Shown here piece after piece: positions 8,406-16,879 of a DNA stretch of 64,000 bases. The stretch's first letter is position 1, and every line of letters begins with the position of its first letter. Source of the stretch: Moraxella osloensis (GTDB lineage: Bacteria; Pseudomonadota; Gammaproteobacteria; Pseudomonadales; Moraxellaceae); assembly GCF_009867135.1 (NCBI RefSeq), contig NZ_CP047226.1, positions 62,001 to 126,000 of the forward strand. The letters are read 5' to 3'. The notes under the pieces were generated by a model that ran no database searches, was not told the DNA's origin, and saw nothing but the letters and a program-made list of their open reading frames with translations. The translations under genes and the position numbers were made by a program.

Positions 8406-9071
8406 CTAGCTGCCGCTTGCGGGCAATATTCCCGCCAAGGTAAAAAACGCCCGATAAGCGGCTACTTTTTTCTCCAAGCTTTGTGGGTAAGCGCGCGAGG
8501 TCGATGGCAACCGATAAATACCAAATGTTCGCCCAAAAGCGTTAACTTCAAGAAACTGATTGGTTTTTGGCAGTTTATAGGATGTTTGGCTGGGATCAAA
8601 ATAGGGTGAAGTGGGGTCACTGATGCTTTGGTTCACCAGCGCTATCAGCACTTCTGTGGCTTTGCCACCGGTGGTATAAATCCACTTGACCTGCTCAAGC
8701 TGTGCCAAAACTTTACCCAAATCAACTGTAGCAACCACGGTTAAATGTTCATCAGCCGCATTGCCTTTTTCGCGGATGACATGAGTGACTGAGGGACATT
8801 CACCGATTTTATAAGCCTGTAAAAATGCTTTAATTTTTTCGGCATCAAAGCGTTTTTCTTCACCGACTCGAAAATAATCGATATCATCAAAAAACACCTT
8901 GCCCATGATACGCCACATATCATTATAAAAGTTGGGGTAATGAAATGCCATACACCATTTATCAGGTGTGGGCGGCATGGTACCCATCATCAAGACTTTG
9001 GTATCAGCAAAAAAGAAGTTACCAAACGGATGGGCTTCGACACGCGGGTCAGTCAATAAATCAGCAGACAT
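8406..9071 (-). CDS. uracil-DNA-glycosylase-like superfamily protein
   Basis: A 221-residue protein that resembles the UDG superfamily seen in Mug/thermophilic-type enzymes: a strand leading into M-M-G-T-M-P-P-T-P, then an aromatic and basic stretch (F-H-Y-P-N-F-Y-N-D-M-W-R-I-M) as found in deoxyinosine/uracil glycosylase homologues, and a later strand I-Y-T-T-G-G-K-A-T-E. If correct it would excise damaged bases. I cannot identify a definite catalytic Asp/Asn. It lies two bases after the lptG stop, so it may be cotranscribed with lptFG. Family call moderate, substrate unknown. Confidence 0.55.
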   Translation of the reverse strand: MSADLLTDPRVEAHPFGNFFFADTKVLMMGTMPPTPDKWCMAFHYPNFYNDMWRIMGKVFFDDIDYFRVGEEKRFDAEKIKAFLQAYKIGECPSVTHVIREKGNAADEHLTVVATVDLGKVLAQLEQVKWIYTTGGKATEVLIALVNQSISDPTSPYFDPSQTSYKLPKTNQFLEVNAFGRTFGIYRLPSTSRAYPQSLEKKVAAYRAFFTLAGILPASGS

Positions 9072-9072
9072 A

Positions 9073-10146
9073 TCAGTTTTTATTTCTAATTAAATACACG
9101 CCAAGCGCGGCACTGGCAATAATCGGTAATAACACCATAAAAAAAGGTGAAAATCCCGTGCTTAGACTGACAAACCCGACCAAATCTTGCAGATAACTAA
9201 ATACCAAGCCAAAGAGCAGAGCAATCACAATACGATAGCCCAAACTTTGGTTACGCAAGGAGCCAAAGACAAATGAACAAGCAACCAACACTAGCGATAG
9301 CATGGCAAAAGGTGACAATAGTTTTTTCCAAAAGGCAACTTCATGCTCAAGCGAGCGGCGTTTGTCTTTGGCTAAGAGCTGTTGGTGCTGCCATAATTCG
9401 GTCACTGACATGTTATCAGGGCTGCGTGTTAACAGATAGATCGCTGACGGCTCAATGGGTAATTGCAGCGTCATAGTCGGGATGGTAGTCAATTGACTGT
9501 GCCCATCGGCGGCGATGGTTAATTGTTTGATTTGTTGCAGCTGCCAGCCCGATGTCTTATCGGCGGTATTTTGACTGACAAAGCTGCCAGTATCGGCTTG
9601 CAGCACTTGCTGGATATGGGCGTTGTCGTCTAGCTGCCAAACTTTAATGTTTTTGAGCTCGCCTTTGGTATTGGCATAGTCAATATTGATGATGCGGTTG
9701 GCTTGTTTGTCCCAATAACCGTTGATGGCACTTGATAGCAAAGGCTTGTCATGCTTGACTTGGTGCGCTAACTGATTGCTAGCTGGCACTACATACTGGC
9801 CAAGTAATAGCCCAATAATGACAAAAAGAATCGCTGGTTGCATCACCCAACCGACTATTTTAAAGCGGCTGATACCTGCGGCTTGAATCACCGTCAACTC
9901 ACTGGTATTGGCAAGCAAGCCTAGCCCTACGACAGCGCCTAACAGCGTCCCAAACGGCATATAATCGAGTAAATCACTGGGTGCACTATAAGCAATAAAA
10001 CGCAAGGCATCTAAATAATTGTAATGATCATTAAGATCCTGCAACTCTGCCAGATAATCAAAGACGACTTTAAGTAGCCAAAGACCAATGATAGCCCCTG
10101 TCATGGCAAAAAGCGCTTGTTTTTTAACGTAATAAGATAAAATCAT
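9073..10146 (-). CDS. lptG: LPS export ABC transporter permease LptG
   Basis: Inner-membrane permease that, with LptF and the ATPase LptB, extracts lipopolysaccharide and feeds it to the LptC-A-DE bridge. The 357-residue protein starts at the ATG at 10146, overlapping the lptF stop as ATGA; a longer upstream reading is lptF sequence in another frame. It shows the family layout: three N-terminal membrane segments, a periplasmic beta-jellyroll (about 115-250) and three C-terminal membrane segments (about 265-355). Typical motifs are the early G-T-L-L-G-A-V-V-G-L-G and S-E-L-T-V-I-Q-A-A-G-I-S coupling helix that contacts LptB. Confidence 0.92.
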   Translation of the reverse strand: MILSYYVKKQALFAMTGAIIGLWLLKVVFDYLAELQDLNDHYNYLDALRFIAYSAPSDLLDYMPFGTLLGAVVGLGLLANTSELTVIQAAGISRFKIVGWVMQPAILFVIIGLLLGQYVVPASNQLAHQVKHDKPLLSSAINGYWDKQANRIINIDYANTKGELKNIKVWQLDDNAHIQQVLQADTGSFVSQNTADKTSGWQLQQIKQLTIAADGHSQLTTIPTMTLQLPIEPSAIYLLTRSPDNMSVTELWQHQQLLAKDKRRSLEHEVAFWKKLLSPFAMLSLVLVACSFVFGSLRNQSLGYRIVIALLFGLVFSYLQDLVGFVSLSTGFSPFFMVLLPIIASAALGVYLIRNKN

Positions 10147-11300
10147 GGCTGACCGCCTGCGGACAACTGACGACTTTGGCGACGATAGCGGACACGATGT
10201 ACCACGCGGCTTTGCCAATTTAACAAAAATGCAAATGCGATAAAACCAACGATTAGCCAAATATATGCGTACTCACTAATGCTTTCTTTAGCAATGGCAG
10301 TGCGTAGCGAAATGATACTAATCGCACAGCTAGCAAATATGAGCACGGAAGGTAACAAACGAAGCCAGCGTCCTTGACGGGGGCGTACCTGTGCAAGCGG
10401 GGTAGCAAGCATCGCCGCAATGATAATCAGCCACGGCATGGTAAAGCGATAGCCGAGCTCGGCTTTGACTTCGGGTTTTTGGGTATTGGCAAGCAGTTTG
10501 GCAGTAGTTTGGGTTTCGACATTGGTTTCGGTAATTTTTTCACTGGCAGGTTTTTCTAGGGTAATGCGATATTTTTCAAAACTGGCTTGGTTGTATTTGG
10601 CGTTGTTGGTGCCAAGCTCATAGCGACGACCCTGAAACAAATCTAGCTGCATTGAGCTATCTGTGTCTTTACTGGGTACTTGATAGGCGCGCGTGGCGGT
10701 GATGATAACATCGTTTTTGGCGATTTTGCCGCTTTTATCGGTTTGCTGCTGCACCACGTATATGTTTTTGAGTTCACGTTTTTCTTTATCAAACTCATCG
10801 ACATACAGGTGATAGTTACCACTGCTGATAAAGGTTTTTGGACGCACTAAATCGAGCAAACTACCGAGCGACTGGGTTTGCCAAATGTGCTCACTGTTAG
10901 ACAGTCCCCATGGTTTTGCCCAAAGACTAATTCCCATTTGAAATACAAATAACCCAGTAATTAGTGGAATCATCAAACGTGTCAAACGGCCACGACTGAT
11001 ACCACTGGCAAACAGAACGCTCATCTCCTGCTCCACGTACATACGACCGAGCACGAGCATCAGCGCAATAAAGAATGACAGCGGTAAAATTAGCTCAAGA
11101 AAGGTTGGAATGTTATAGCCAATAATAGCAAATAGCAAACCCACATCCAGCCTGCCTTCTGCAGCGATACCAAAATAGCGGATTAAACGACCGCCGAGCA
11201 TCAGCGCCATCAGAAATAACAGCACAATCGCAGTATTAGCGGCGACTTGTTGCGTCATATAACGTCGTAATATCACAAGTAACCACCTAATATTACTCAA
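10143..11300 (-). CDS. lptF: LPS export ABC transporter permease LptF
   Basis: Partner permease of LptG in the LptB2FG transporter. The 385 residues have the same six-helix plus periplasmic-domain plan. The coupling helix E-Q-E-M-S-V-L-F-A-S-G-I-S-R comes after the third membrane segment, and a C-terminal membrane bundle follows P-W-L-I-I-I-A-A-M-L-A-T-P-L. It is first in a tightly packed lptF-lptG-UDG-like run on the minus strand, with pepA divergent across about 340 bp, the same arrangement as lptFG/pepA in many gammaproteobacteria. Start codon at 11300 gives a standard N-terminus (R-R-Y-M-T-Q-Q). Confidence 0.92.
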   Translation of the reverse strand: MSNIRWLLVILRRYMTQQVAANTAIVLLFLMALMLGGRLIRYFGIAAEGRLDVGLLFAIIGYNIPTFLELILPLSFFIALMLVLGRMYVEQEMSVLFASGISRGRLTRLMIPLITGLFVFQMGISLWAKPWGLSNSEHIWQTQSLGSLLDLVRPKTFISSGNYHLYVDEFDKEKRELKNIYVVQQQTDKSGKIAKNDVIITATRAYQVPSKDTDSSMQLDLFQGRRYELGTNNAKYNQASFEKYRITLEKPASEKITETNVETQTTAKLLANTQKPEVKAELGYRFTMPWLIIIAAMLATPLAQVRPRQGRWLRLLPSVLIFASCAISIISLRTAIAKESISEYAYIWLIVGFIAFAFLLNWQSRVVHRVRYRRQSRQLSAGGQP

Positions 11301-11640
11301 AGATTAATCAATTCAAACAGCTAGGAAAGTAAATGCCAATATTGTACGACATCATACCATTCGGCGCATCTGTTAATCGGCTATTTTAGCGCGTTGCCGA
11401 GAGATTATGAATATGAATACTGTAAGGTAACATTTCACAATGACTTTTCACCACCACTTTTTACAGCCGCTTTATCAAAGCCACTTTTTACAAAGACTTT
11501 TCACAACCGCATTTTACCCTAGACAATGACGCCTGCTATCCCATCGCCCAATATTATAAGCCAAATGCTATGACCCAAATACGATAATAGGTATGCTATG
11601 ATAATAGTTATTTCTTGATAACAATAATTAAGGAGCTTAA
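11301..11640. promoter_or_regulatory. divergent lptF/pepA intergenic region with pepA promoter
   Basis: No gene is visible in these 340 bp. An extended -10, T-G-C-TATGATA, lies at 11594-11603, 38 bases before the pepA start. The sequence TTTACA occurs several times in the middle (around 11460-11490) inside an imperfect 'TTTTCACAA/TTTTTACAA' repeat run that could hold further binding sites. Confidence 0.4.
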
Positions 11641-13155
11641 ATGAGTTTGACATTGACACTAGCGACCGCGCTTAAAAAAACGGTCAAGAACAGCTATCAC
11701 GTGATATTGGTAGATGACAATAGCCAAACTATGGGGCAATTAACGAGCGAGCTACAAACCGCTGTCAATCGCTTGATTGAAGCAAGTCGTTTTAAGGGTA
11801 AGCTTGCCGACACCGCAATCAATTATGGCACTGACAACAATACGGGTCTATTATTGGTTGGCGTGGGCAGTCAAGATAAATTAAACGGCGGTAGCCTGCA
11901 AAAAATTGCCAAAGCGATTTATGCAAGTTTAAGCAGTCTTACCAAATCTGCCGTTATCAGCTTAGGCGATAGTATGGATGAAGTGAGTTTTGGTCAGTTG
12001 GCGTTAGCCCTGTTGAATCAATGCTACACCTTTGATACTTATAAATCGCAAAAAGCGGATAAACCTACGCTAAAAGACGTGACCTTATTGGTCAGTGCAG
12101 ACAACCAAGCCGCGTTTGACACCCTGCTACAGCTGCAACAGGCGACTGCCCAAGGTCAATCACTCACCAAAGATTTGGCAAATCAGCCACCGAATGTGTG
12201 TTTCCCTGCCTATCTTGCAGAGCAAGCGCAAAGCTTGGCAAATCAATACCCAGAGCTATTGACGGTCAAGGTATTGGGTGAAAAAGACATGCAGCAATTA
12301 GGGATGAACTGCTTTTTGGCAGTCGCTCGCGGCTCCGCGCATGAAGCTAAGCTAGTATTACTTGAGTACAATGGCAAAACTGCCAAAAAAGACAAAAACA
12401 GCAAAACCAAAGGCAAAAAATCAAGCCTAGAGCAACCGATTGTACTGGTGGGCAAAGGCATCACTTTTGACAGTGGTGGTATCTCACTCAAACCTGGTCT
12501 GGGTATGGGGGAGATGAAATACGACATGGGCGGTGCAGCTGCAGTCATGGGGATGATTAAAGCGCTATGTGAAGCGCGTCTACCGCTGCAAGTCGTTGGC
12601 GCACTCGCTTGTGCAGAGAATATGCCATCAGGAACAGCGACTCGCCCTGGCGATATCGTCACCGCCATGAATGGTAAAACCGTGGAAATCCTCAATACGG
12701 ATGCCGAAGGTCGTTTGGTACTATGCGACACCTTGGTATATGTACAGCGTTATCAGCCAAAAGTGATTATCGACATGGCAACCTTGACTGGGGCGTGTAT
12801 CGTGGCGCTGGGTTATGTGCGCTCAGGTCTATACAGTAACAATGAAGATGTGATTTTTGAGCTTGAACAAGCTAGCGAATCAGCGTATGACCGTGTTTGG
12901 CACATGCCACTGGATGATGACTACCAAGAGCAGCTTAAATCCAACATGGCAGATATGCAAAACATTGGCGGTATGCCAGCAGGGTCAGTCACGGCGGCGT
13001 GTTTTTTATCCAAGTTTGTTGAAGATATCCCTTGGGCGCACTTGGATATCGCAGGGACGGCATGGCAGTCGGGTAAAGAGCCAACCGCAACAGGTCGTCC
13101 AGTACCGTTATTGATGCATTATCTTCATCGTCAAGCTGCCCAAGATGCAGTCTAG
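11641..13155 (+). CDS. pepA: leucyl aminopeptidase PepA (M17)
   Basis: Cytosolic M17 metallo-aminopeptidase with two metal ions; in E. coli it also acts as a DNA-binding accessory factor. It is 504 residues long. The M17 signature N-T-D-A-E-G-R is at 352-358 and the metal-binding lysine/aspartate stretch G-K-G-I-T-F-D-S-G-G-I-S-L-K-P is upstream of it. An unusual lysine-rich insertion (about residues 245-262) lies between the N-terminal and catalytic domains, where related enzymes are shorter. AAGGAG seven bases before the ATG is a strong ribosome site. holC follows, as in many gammaproteobacteria. Confidence 0.95.
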   Translation: MSLTLTLATALKKTVKNSYHVILVDDNSQTMGQLTSELQTAVNRLIEASRFKGKLADTAINYGTDNNTGLLLVGVGSQDKLNGGSLQKIAKAIYASLSSLTKSAVISLGDSMDEVSFGQLALALLNQCYTFDTYKSQKADKPTLKDVTLLVSADNQAAFDTLLQLQQATAQGQSLTKDLANQPPNVCFPAYLAEQAQSLANQYPELLTVKVLGEKDMQQLGMNCFLAVARGSAHEAKLVLLEYNGKTAKKDKNSKTKGKKSSLEQPIVLVGKGITFDSGGISLKPGLGMGEMKYDMGGAAAVMGMIKALCEARLPLQVVGALACAENMPSGTATRPGDIVTAMNGKTVEILNTDAEGRLVLCDTLVYVQRYQPKVIIDMATLTGACIVALGYVRSGLYSNNEDVIFELEQASESAYDRVWHMPLDDDYQEQLKSNMADMQNIGGMPAGSVTAACFLSKFVEDIPWAHLDIAGTAWQSGKEPTATGRPVPLLMHYLHRQAAQDAV

Positions 13156-13176
13156 GTGATAGGACGCTGACCCCTA

Positions 13177-13644
13177 ATGATGGCCTCGCAAATTAGTTTT
13201 TATATTTTGTCCCCGCAAAAAAAACAGCTGGCGTTTGTCTGCCAGCTGATTTCAACCGTGCTAGCCAAAAGCGAGGATAGCATTATCGTGGTAGCAGCAT
13301 CCGAGCTATTACCCTCACTTGATGACCGATTATGGTCATTGAGTGATGTGGCGTTTATTCCCCACCAAATTATCCAGCAACTTGATGCCTTTTATCACCA
13401 AAAACTCCCTGCCAGTGTGGTACTTACTGATAATATTGAACTCGTCACCCAATTTGATGGCGTCGTCATCAATCTCACCAACGAAGCAATTATAAATACC
13501 CAAGCTAGCCGCCTGCTAGAAGTCATCGACGCCGCCCCCGAACAGGTTGAAAGTGGTCGTCACAAATACCGCATTTATCAAACACAATTACAAGCCCTAG
13601 CAATTAGCAGCGCACCTACCATCCAAGTTTTTCAAATCCGATAA
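13177..13644 (+). CDS. holC: DNA polymerase III chi subunit
   Basis: Clamp-loader accessory subunit that links the replicase to SSB. The 155-residue protein begins with the chi pattern I-S-F-Y-I-L followed by a helix with C-Q-L-I-S-T-V-L, and has the central W-S-L-S-D-V-A-F-I-P-H region typical of the family. It starts 21 bases after pepA, the usual pepA-holC order. ATG codons at 13177 and 13180 are both possible starts. The C-terminus is longer than in E. coli chi (147 residues) by only a few residues. Confidence 0.85.
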   Translation: MMASQISFYILSPQKKQLAFVCQLISTVLAKSEDSIIVVAASELLPSLDDRLWSLSDVAFIPHQIIQQLDAFYHQKLPASVVLTDNIELVTQFDGVVINLTNEAIINTQASRLLEVIDAAPEQVESGRHKYRIYQTQLQALAISSAPTIQVFQIR

Positions 13645-13761
13645 CCTCTCTACCCAACACTTTGATAGCTTTAAGTTGACGATTTTAAAAATAATTTATG
13701 CAAATTGTTAAAAAATGTTAATATATCAGCCATTTTTGCGGTGAAATATTAAGAGGTTATT

Positions 13762-14997
13762 ATGTTAAAGCTTATCCAAGCGTATCAGCGCGTGGGGTTG
13801 GTGCCTTTGATTGTGATAGGGCTGATACTTGGTATTTTAGTCGGTTCATTAGCCAATCCGACTATCATCGGCGGTTTATCCATGAGTGTGGCGCAAACCA
13901 TCTCAATTTTGGGTGCGTTGTTTGTCGGTGCGTTAAAAGCGATTGCACCGTTGTTGGTGTTTATCTTAATCATTGCCGCTATCAGTCAGCATAAATCAGG
14001 CACTCAGGTTAATGTCCGCTCAACCTTGATACTGTATATGGCAGGTACGTTCTTGGCAGCTTTGACTGCCGTCGTGGCAAGCTTTTTATTCCCAACTGAA
14101 TTGATTTTAAAAGCCGGTGAAATCAGTCAGACGCCACCGTCATCCTTAGCAGAAGTGATAAAAGCACTATTGACCAACATGGTGGAAAATCCTGTCAAAT
14201 CGATCGTCAATGCCAACTACATGGGCGTGCTTTCTTGGGCGGCGATTTTGGGTCTTGCCTTGCGCCATGCCTCAGAACATACCAAGCAAATGATTAACGA
14301 TTTAGCGGAAGCGGTCTCAAGCGTGGTCAAATGGGTAATTTGGTTTGCGCCATTGGGCGTGTTTGGCTTGGTGACACAAACCATCGCTGAAACGGGTCTG
14401 TCGGTGTTATTAAGTTATGCCCGTTTGCTAGCGGTGTTGGTCGGCTCTATGGTGTTCATCGCGTTGGTTGTAAACCCGTTGATTGTGTTTGTCAAAACCC
14501 GCAAAAATCCTTATCCACTGGTGTTTACCTGCCTTAAAGAAAGTGGCATTACCGCCTTCTTTACTCGCAGTTCAGCCGCCAATATTCCTGTGAATCTAAA
14601 CCTTGCGCATAAGTTAGGTTTGCATGAAGATACCTATTCAATCACTATTCCACTAGGTGCCACCATTAATATGGCAGGGGCAGCGATTACCATCAATGTC
14701 ATGACATTGGCAGCGGCACATACGTTAGGTATTCACGTGGACTTCGGGTCTGCGCTGTTGTTAGCGGTGGTGTCTACCTTAGCTGCGGCGGGGGCATCGG
14801 GTGTTGCAGGGGGTTCATTGCTATTGATACCATTGGCCTGTAGTTTCTTTAATATTCCTGACACCATTGCCATGCAGGTAGTCGCCATCGGCTTTATTAT
14901 TGGGGTAGTACAAGACTCGGTTGAGACAGCACTTAACTCATCAACGGACGTATTATTCACTGCCGCCGCGGATCCTAAATATGCTTATCATCGCTAA
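13762..14997 (+). CDS. sstT: serine/threonine:sodium symporter SstT
   Basis: Inner-membrane Na+-coupled importer of serine and threonine, dicarboxylate/amino acid:cation symporter family. The 411 residues show repeated membrane helices and the hallmark serine-rich re-entrant loop [12 protein letters not shown], then [12 protein letters not shown] with the Na+-binding N-M-A-G motif. AAGAGG ahead of the ATG is the ribosome site. A monocistronic unit is likely: about 117 bp from holC, and an intrinsic terminator about 115 bp downstream. Confidence 0.93.
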   Translation: MLKLIQAYQRVGLVPLIVIGLILGILVGSLANPTIIGGLSMSVAQTISILGALFVGALKAIAPLLVFILIIAAISQHKSGTQVNVRSTLILYMAGTFLAALTAVVASFLFPTELILKAGEISQTPPSSLAEVIKALLTNMVENPVKSIVNANYMGVLSWAAILGLALRHASEHTKQMINDLAEAVSSVVKWVIWFAPLGVFGLVTQTIAETGLSVLLSYARLLAVLVGSMVFIALVVNPLIVFVKTRKNPYPLVFTCLKESGITAFFTRSSAANIPVNLNLAHKLGLHEDTYSITIPLGATINMAGAAITINVMTLAAAHTLGIHVDFGSALLLAVVSTLAAAGASGVAGGSLLLIPLACSFFNIPDTIAMQVVAIGFIIGVVQDSVETALNSSTDVLFTAAADPKYAYHR

Positions 14998-15111
14998 AGG
15001 TTGCTAAAGATTTTGAGCCATATAACAATAAAAAAGGAACAATAAAAAAGGGTATCAAGCGTGTCTTTTTTATTGTCCAAATAATCAATAGACTAATTAG
15101 TTAATAATCCA

Positions 15112-15145
15112 CAAAAAAAAGATGCCTGCGCGGCATCTTTTTTTA
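15112..15145 (+). terminator. intrinsic terminator after sstT
   Basis: A7-GATGCC-tgcgc-GGCATC-T7: a short GC stem extended by A:T pairs and followed by a T tract ending at 15144. The first TnpB element begins only eight bases later. Confidence 0.85.
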
Positions 15146-15152
15146 TCCTCTG

Positions 15153-16367
15153 TTGCCGTAAAACCACCGACTTCAGGCGGTGGATATAAGGCAACTCCGT
15201 AACCATGCTTACGCACAAAATTTTGCTAAATGTGTTAAAATAAACCCATGAAAACACTCAAGCTACGCATACGAGATAAACACGCAGACCAATTAAACCG
15301 CCTAAGCGGTTCGGTCAATTTCGTGTGGAATTATGTCAATGATTTGAGTTACAGACACCTACAAAAAACTGGCAAATTCTTTAGTGCTTATGACCTAAAC
15401 GACTACACCAAAGGTAGCGGTGAGTTACTTGGTTTACATTCTCAAACTATTCAAGCCATCAATGAAACCCACACCAAGTCGCGTCGCCAATCCAAAAAAG
15501 CTAAATTGTCATGGCGAACCAACAACCCAAAATCAAAGCGTAAAAACTTAGGTTGGCTACCATTCAAACAATCCGCCATTAAGCACATTGCCACACACCA
15601 AACTGGTAAAAAGGGCTTAAAATCTACCTTACAACTATCTTTAGCCAAAGGGCAAAAGCTAGTCATTGATCTATGGGACAGCTACAACCTTAGCCTATAT
15701 CAAATCAACACGCTGGAAATTGTCCAAGACAGCCGTAACCGTTGGTATGCCTGTATTACCGTCAAACAATACCCTAAAACTACTTGCGGAATGGGTAGCG
15801 TTGGGATTGATTTAGGCTTAAAAGACAGTGCCACCGCCTCAAATGGCGATAAACTACAAATCAAGCAAACGCTCAAATATGCCAAAGCGTTAGCCACCGC
15901 CCAACGTGCCAAAAACAAACAGCGTGTCAAAGCGATCCATGCCAAAATCAAACATACACGGCAAGACCTAATCCACAAATTCACCACCCAATTAGTCAAA
16001 GACAATGCCCTAATCGTGGTAGGTGACGTTAGAACTACCCAATTTAACAGTAAAAAAGGCAAACTAGCCAAATCGGTTTACGATGCAGGTTGGTTTGAAC
16101 TCAAGCGACAACTGACCTACAAATGCGAGAACGCAGGTTGCCGTTTTGAAATCGTGAATGAGAAATACACTACCCAAACTTGCTCGTGCTGTGGCGATAT
16201 GTCCAGTAGTCCGAAAGGTAGAGCAGGTTTGCGAATAAGAGAATGGACTTGTGCAACGTGTGGCACACGGCATGATAGAGATATTAACGCCAGTAAGAAC
16301 ATTCTTGCGGTTGGGCTTAACCGTCTTGTAGAAGGAATCCCCTCACTTTAGGGAGGGGAGGAAGTCA
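15153..16367 (+). mobile_element. IS200/IS605-family TnpB-only element, copy 1
   Basis: The boundaries are where this copy and the copy at 32443-33652 share sequence. The left end is a two-tier hairpin (15153-15194): TTGCC pairs with GGCAA and, inside it, CCACCG (15164-15169) with CGGTGG (15178-15183). The right end has a hairpin (TCCCCTC/GAGGGGA, 16338-16359) followed by GGAAGTCA. Subterminal hairpins instead of terminal inverted repeats, and no target duplication, fit the single-strand IS200/IS605 mechanism. There is no tnpA transposase gene, so it could move only with TnpA supplied in trans. Confidence 0.8.
15248..16351 (+). CDS. tnpB: TnpB RNA-guided nuclease-like protein, copy 1
   Basis: TnpB/OrfB of IS200/IS605 elements, the ancestor-type relative of Cas12; family members cut DNA guided by an RNA from the element's right end. 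The 367 residues show the RuvC-I Asp (D188 in G-I-D-L-G-L), a zinc finger with C312/C315 and C335/C338, and the RuvC-III D-R-D-I-N-A-S-K-N (D345). At the usual RuvC-II position the sequence is I-V-V-G-D-V, with Gly259 where most TnpBs have Glu. E305 in V-N-E-K-Y-T-T-Q may be a relocated catalytic acid. The stop codon lies inside the right-end hairpin. Confidence 0.9.
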   Translation: MKTLKLRIRDKHADQLNRLSGSVNFVWNYVNDLSYRHLQKTGKFFSAYDLNDYTKGSGELLGLHSQTIQAINETHTKSRRQSKKAKLSWRTNNPKSKRKNLGWLPFKQSAIKHIATHQTGKKGLKSTLQLSLAKGQKLVIDLWDSYNLSLYQINTLEIVQDSRNRWYACITVKQYPKTTCGMGSVGIDLGLKDSATASNGDKLQIKQTLKYAKALATAQRAKNKQRVKAIHAKIKHTRQDLIHKFTTQLVKDNALIVVGDVRTTQFNSKKGKLAKSVYDAGWFELKRQLTYKCENAGCRFEIVNEKYTTQTCSCCGDMSSSPKGRAGLRIREWTCATCGTRHDRDINASKNILAVGLNRLVEGIPSL

Positions 16368-16387
16368 AAAAAATCACTTAACAATTA
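16300..16387 (+). ncRNA. probable omega RNA (reRNA) end and guide of TnpB copy 1
   Basis: In TnpB systems the guide RNA scaffold is made from the 3' end of tnpB plus the right end, and the guide is the flanking DNA. The conserved hairpin and GAAGTCA end at 16367, so the guide would start at 16368 (AAAAAATCACTTAACAATTA). The 5' limit is arbitrary. Inferred from family knowledge only. Confidence 0.4.
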
Positions 16388-16391
16388 GCGA

Positions 16392-16525
16392 TTATGGGTT
16401 TACTACAACAGGTACAGTTTGTATGTCAACGGGTACGGTTGTCGTTGTTGAGGCAATCGCTGTGTTATCATCAACCGGTTGCACGGTGACTGATTAAACC
16501 GCAGGACCTGTTTGGGTAACTTGCG
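16392..16525 (-). other. eroded 3' continuation of the Thr/Lys-rich secreted gene
   Basis: Past the present stop of the minus-strand gene, the adjacent frame keeps reading as V-A-Q-V-T-Q-T-G-P-A-V, then a TAA, then in the same frame V-T-V-Q-P-V-D-D-N-T-A-I-A-S and a Thr/Val-rich stretch ending P-V-V-V-N-P with a stop at 16392-16394. One frameshift plus one nonsense codon would explain it. It abuts the right end of TnpB copy 1. Confidence 0.5.
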
Positions 16526-16879
16526 CTACTGGTACCACCCAGGATTTGATTGGGCATTTCTAGGCGCGACTGGCGCAACAGATTTGTTGCTGCTTTCGTC
16601 GATTTTTAGGTCAGCTGGGATATCAATGTTTACTTCACTGGTTCTTGGAGCTACTTTGCTGCCTTTTTTAGCCTTGGCTGAAGCTTTGGTGCTGTGAGTA
16701 TTTTTTGATGCTTTTGTGGATTTTTGGGTAGCTTTTTGGGGTTTTGCTTTTGCCGTTGCTACGTTTTTGTGTGTGGTAGTCGATTTGGTCGTAGTTGTTA
16801 CTTTAGTCGCTGCTTGGGCACTCACGGTAAGACCTGTTGCTATGACTAATGCAGTAAGTGTTGTGGCTAATTTTTTCAT
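16526..16879 (-). CDS. secreted Thr/Lys/Ala-rich low-complexity protein
   Basis: I recognise no family. The protein (117 residues from the ATG at 16879) has a clear signal peptide (M-K-K-L-A-T-T-L-T-A-L-V-I-A-T-G-L-T-V-S-A-Q-A) and then a low-complexity region of Thr, Lys, Ala and Ser, followed by a short ordered-looking tail with D-I-P-A-D-L-K-I-D. GAGGAAAAAATT directly before the ATG fixes the start; the longer upstream reading is unlikely. The frame probably ends early through mutation: coding-like sequence continues in another frame downstream. Export to the periplasm is likely; function unknown. Confidence 0.6.
   Translation of the reverse strand: MKKLATTLTALVIATGLTVSAQAATKVTTTTKSTTTHKNVATAKAKPQKATQKSTKASKNTHSTKASAKAKKGSKVAPRTSEVNIDIPADLKIDESSNKSVAPVAPRNAQSNPGWYQ

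Noticed and set aside
10147-10260. N-terminal extension of LptG
   Set aside because: The extension is lptF coding sequence in another frame; the ATG at 10146 overlapping the lptF stop gives the family's normal N-terminus.
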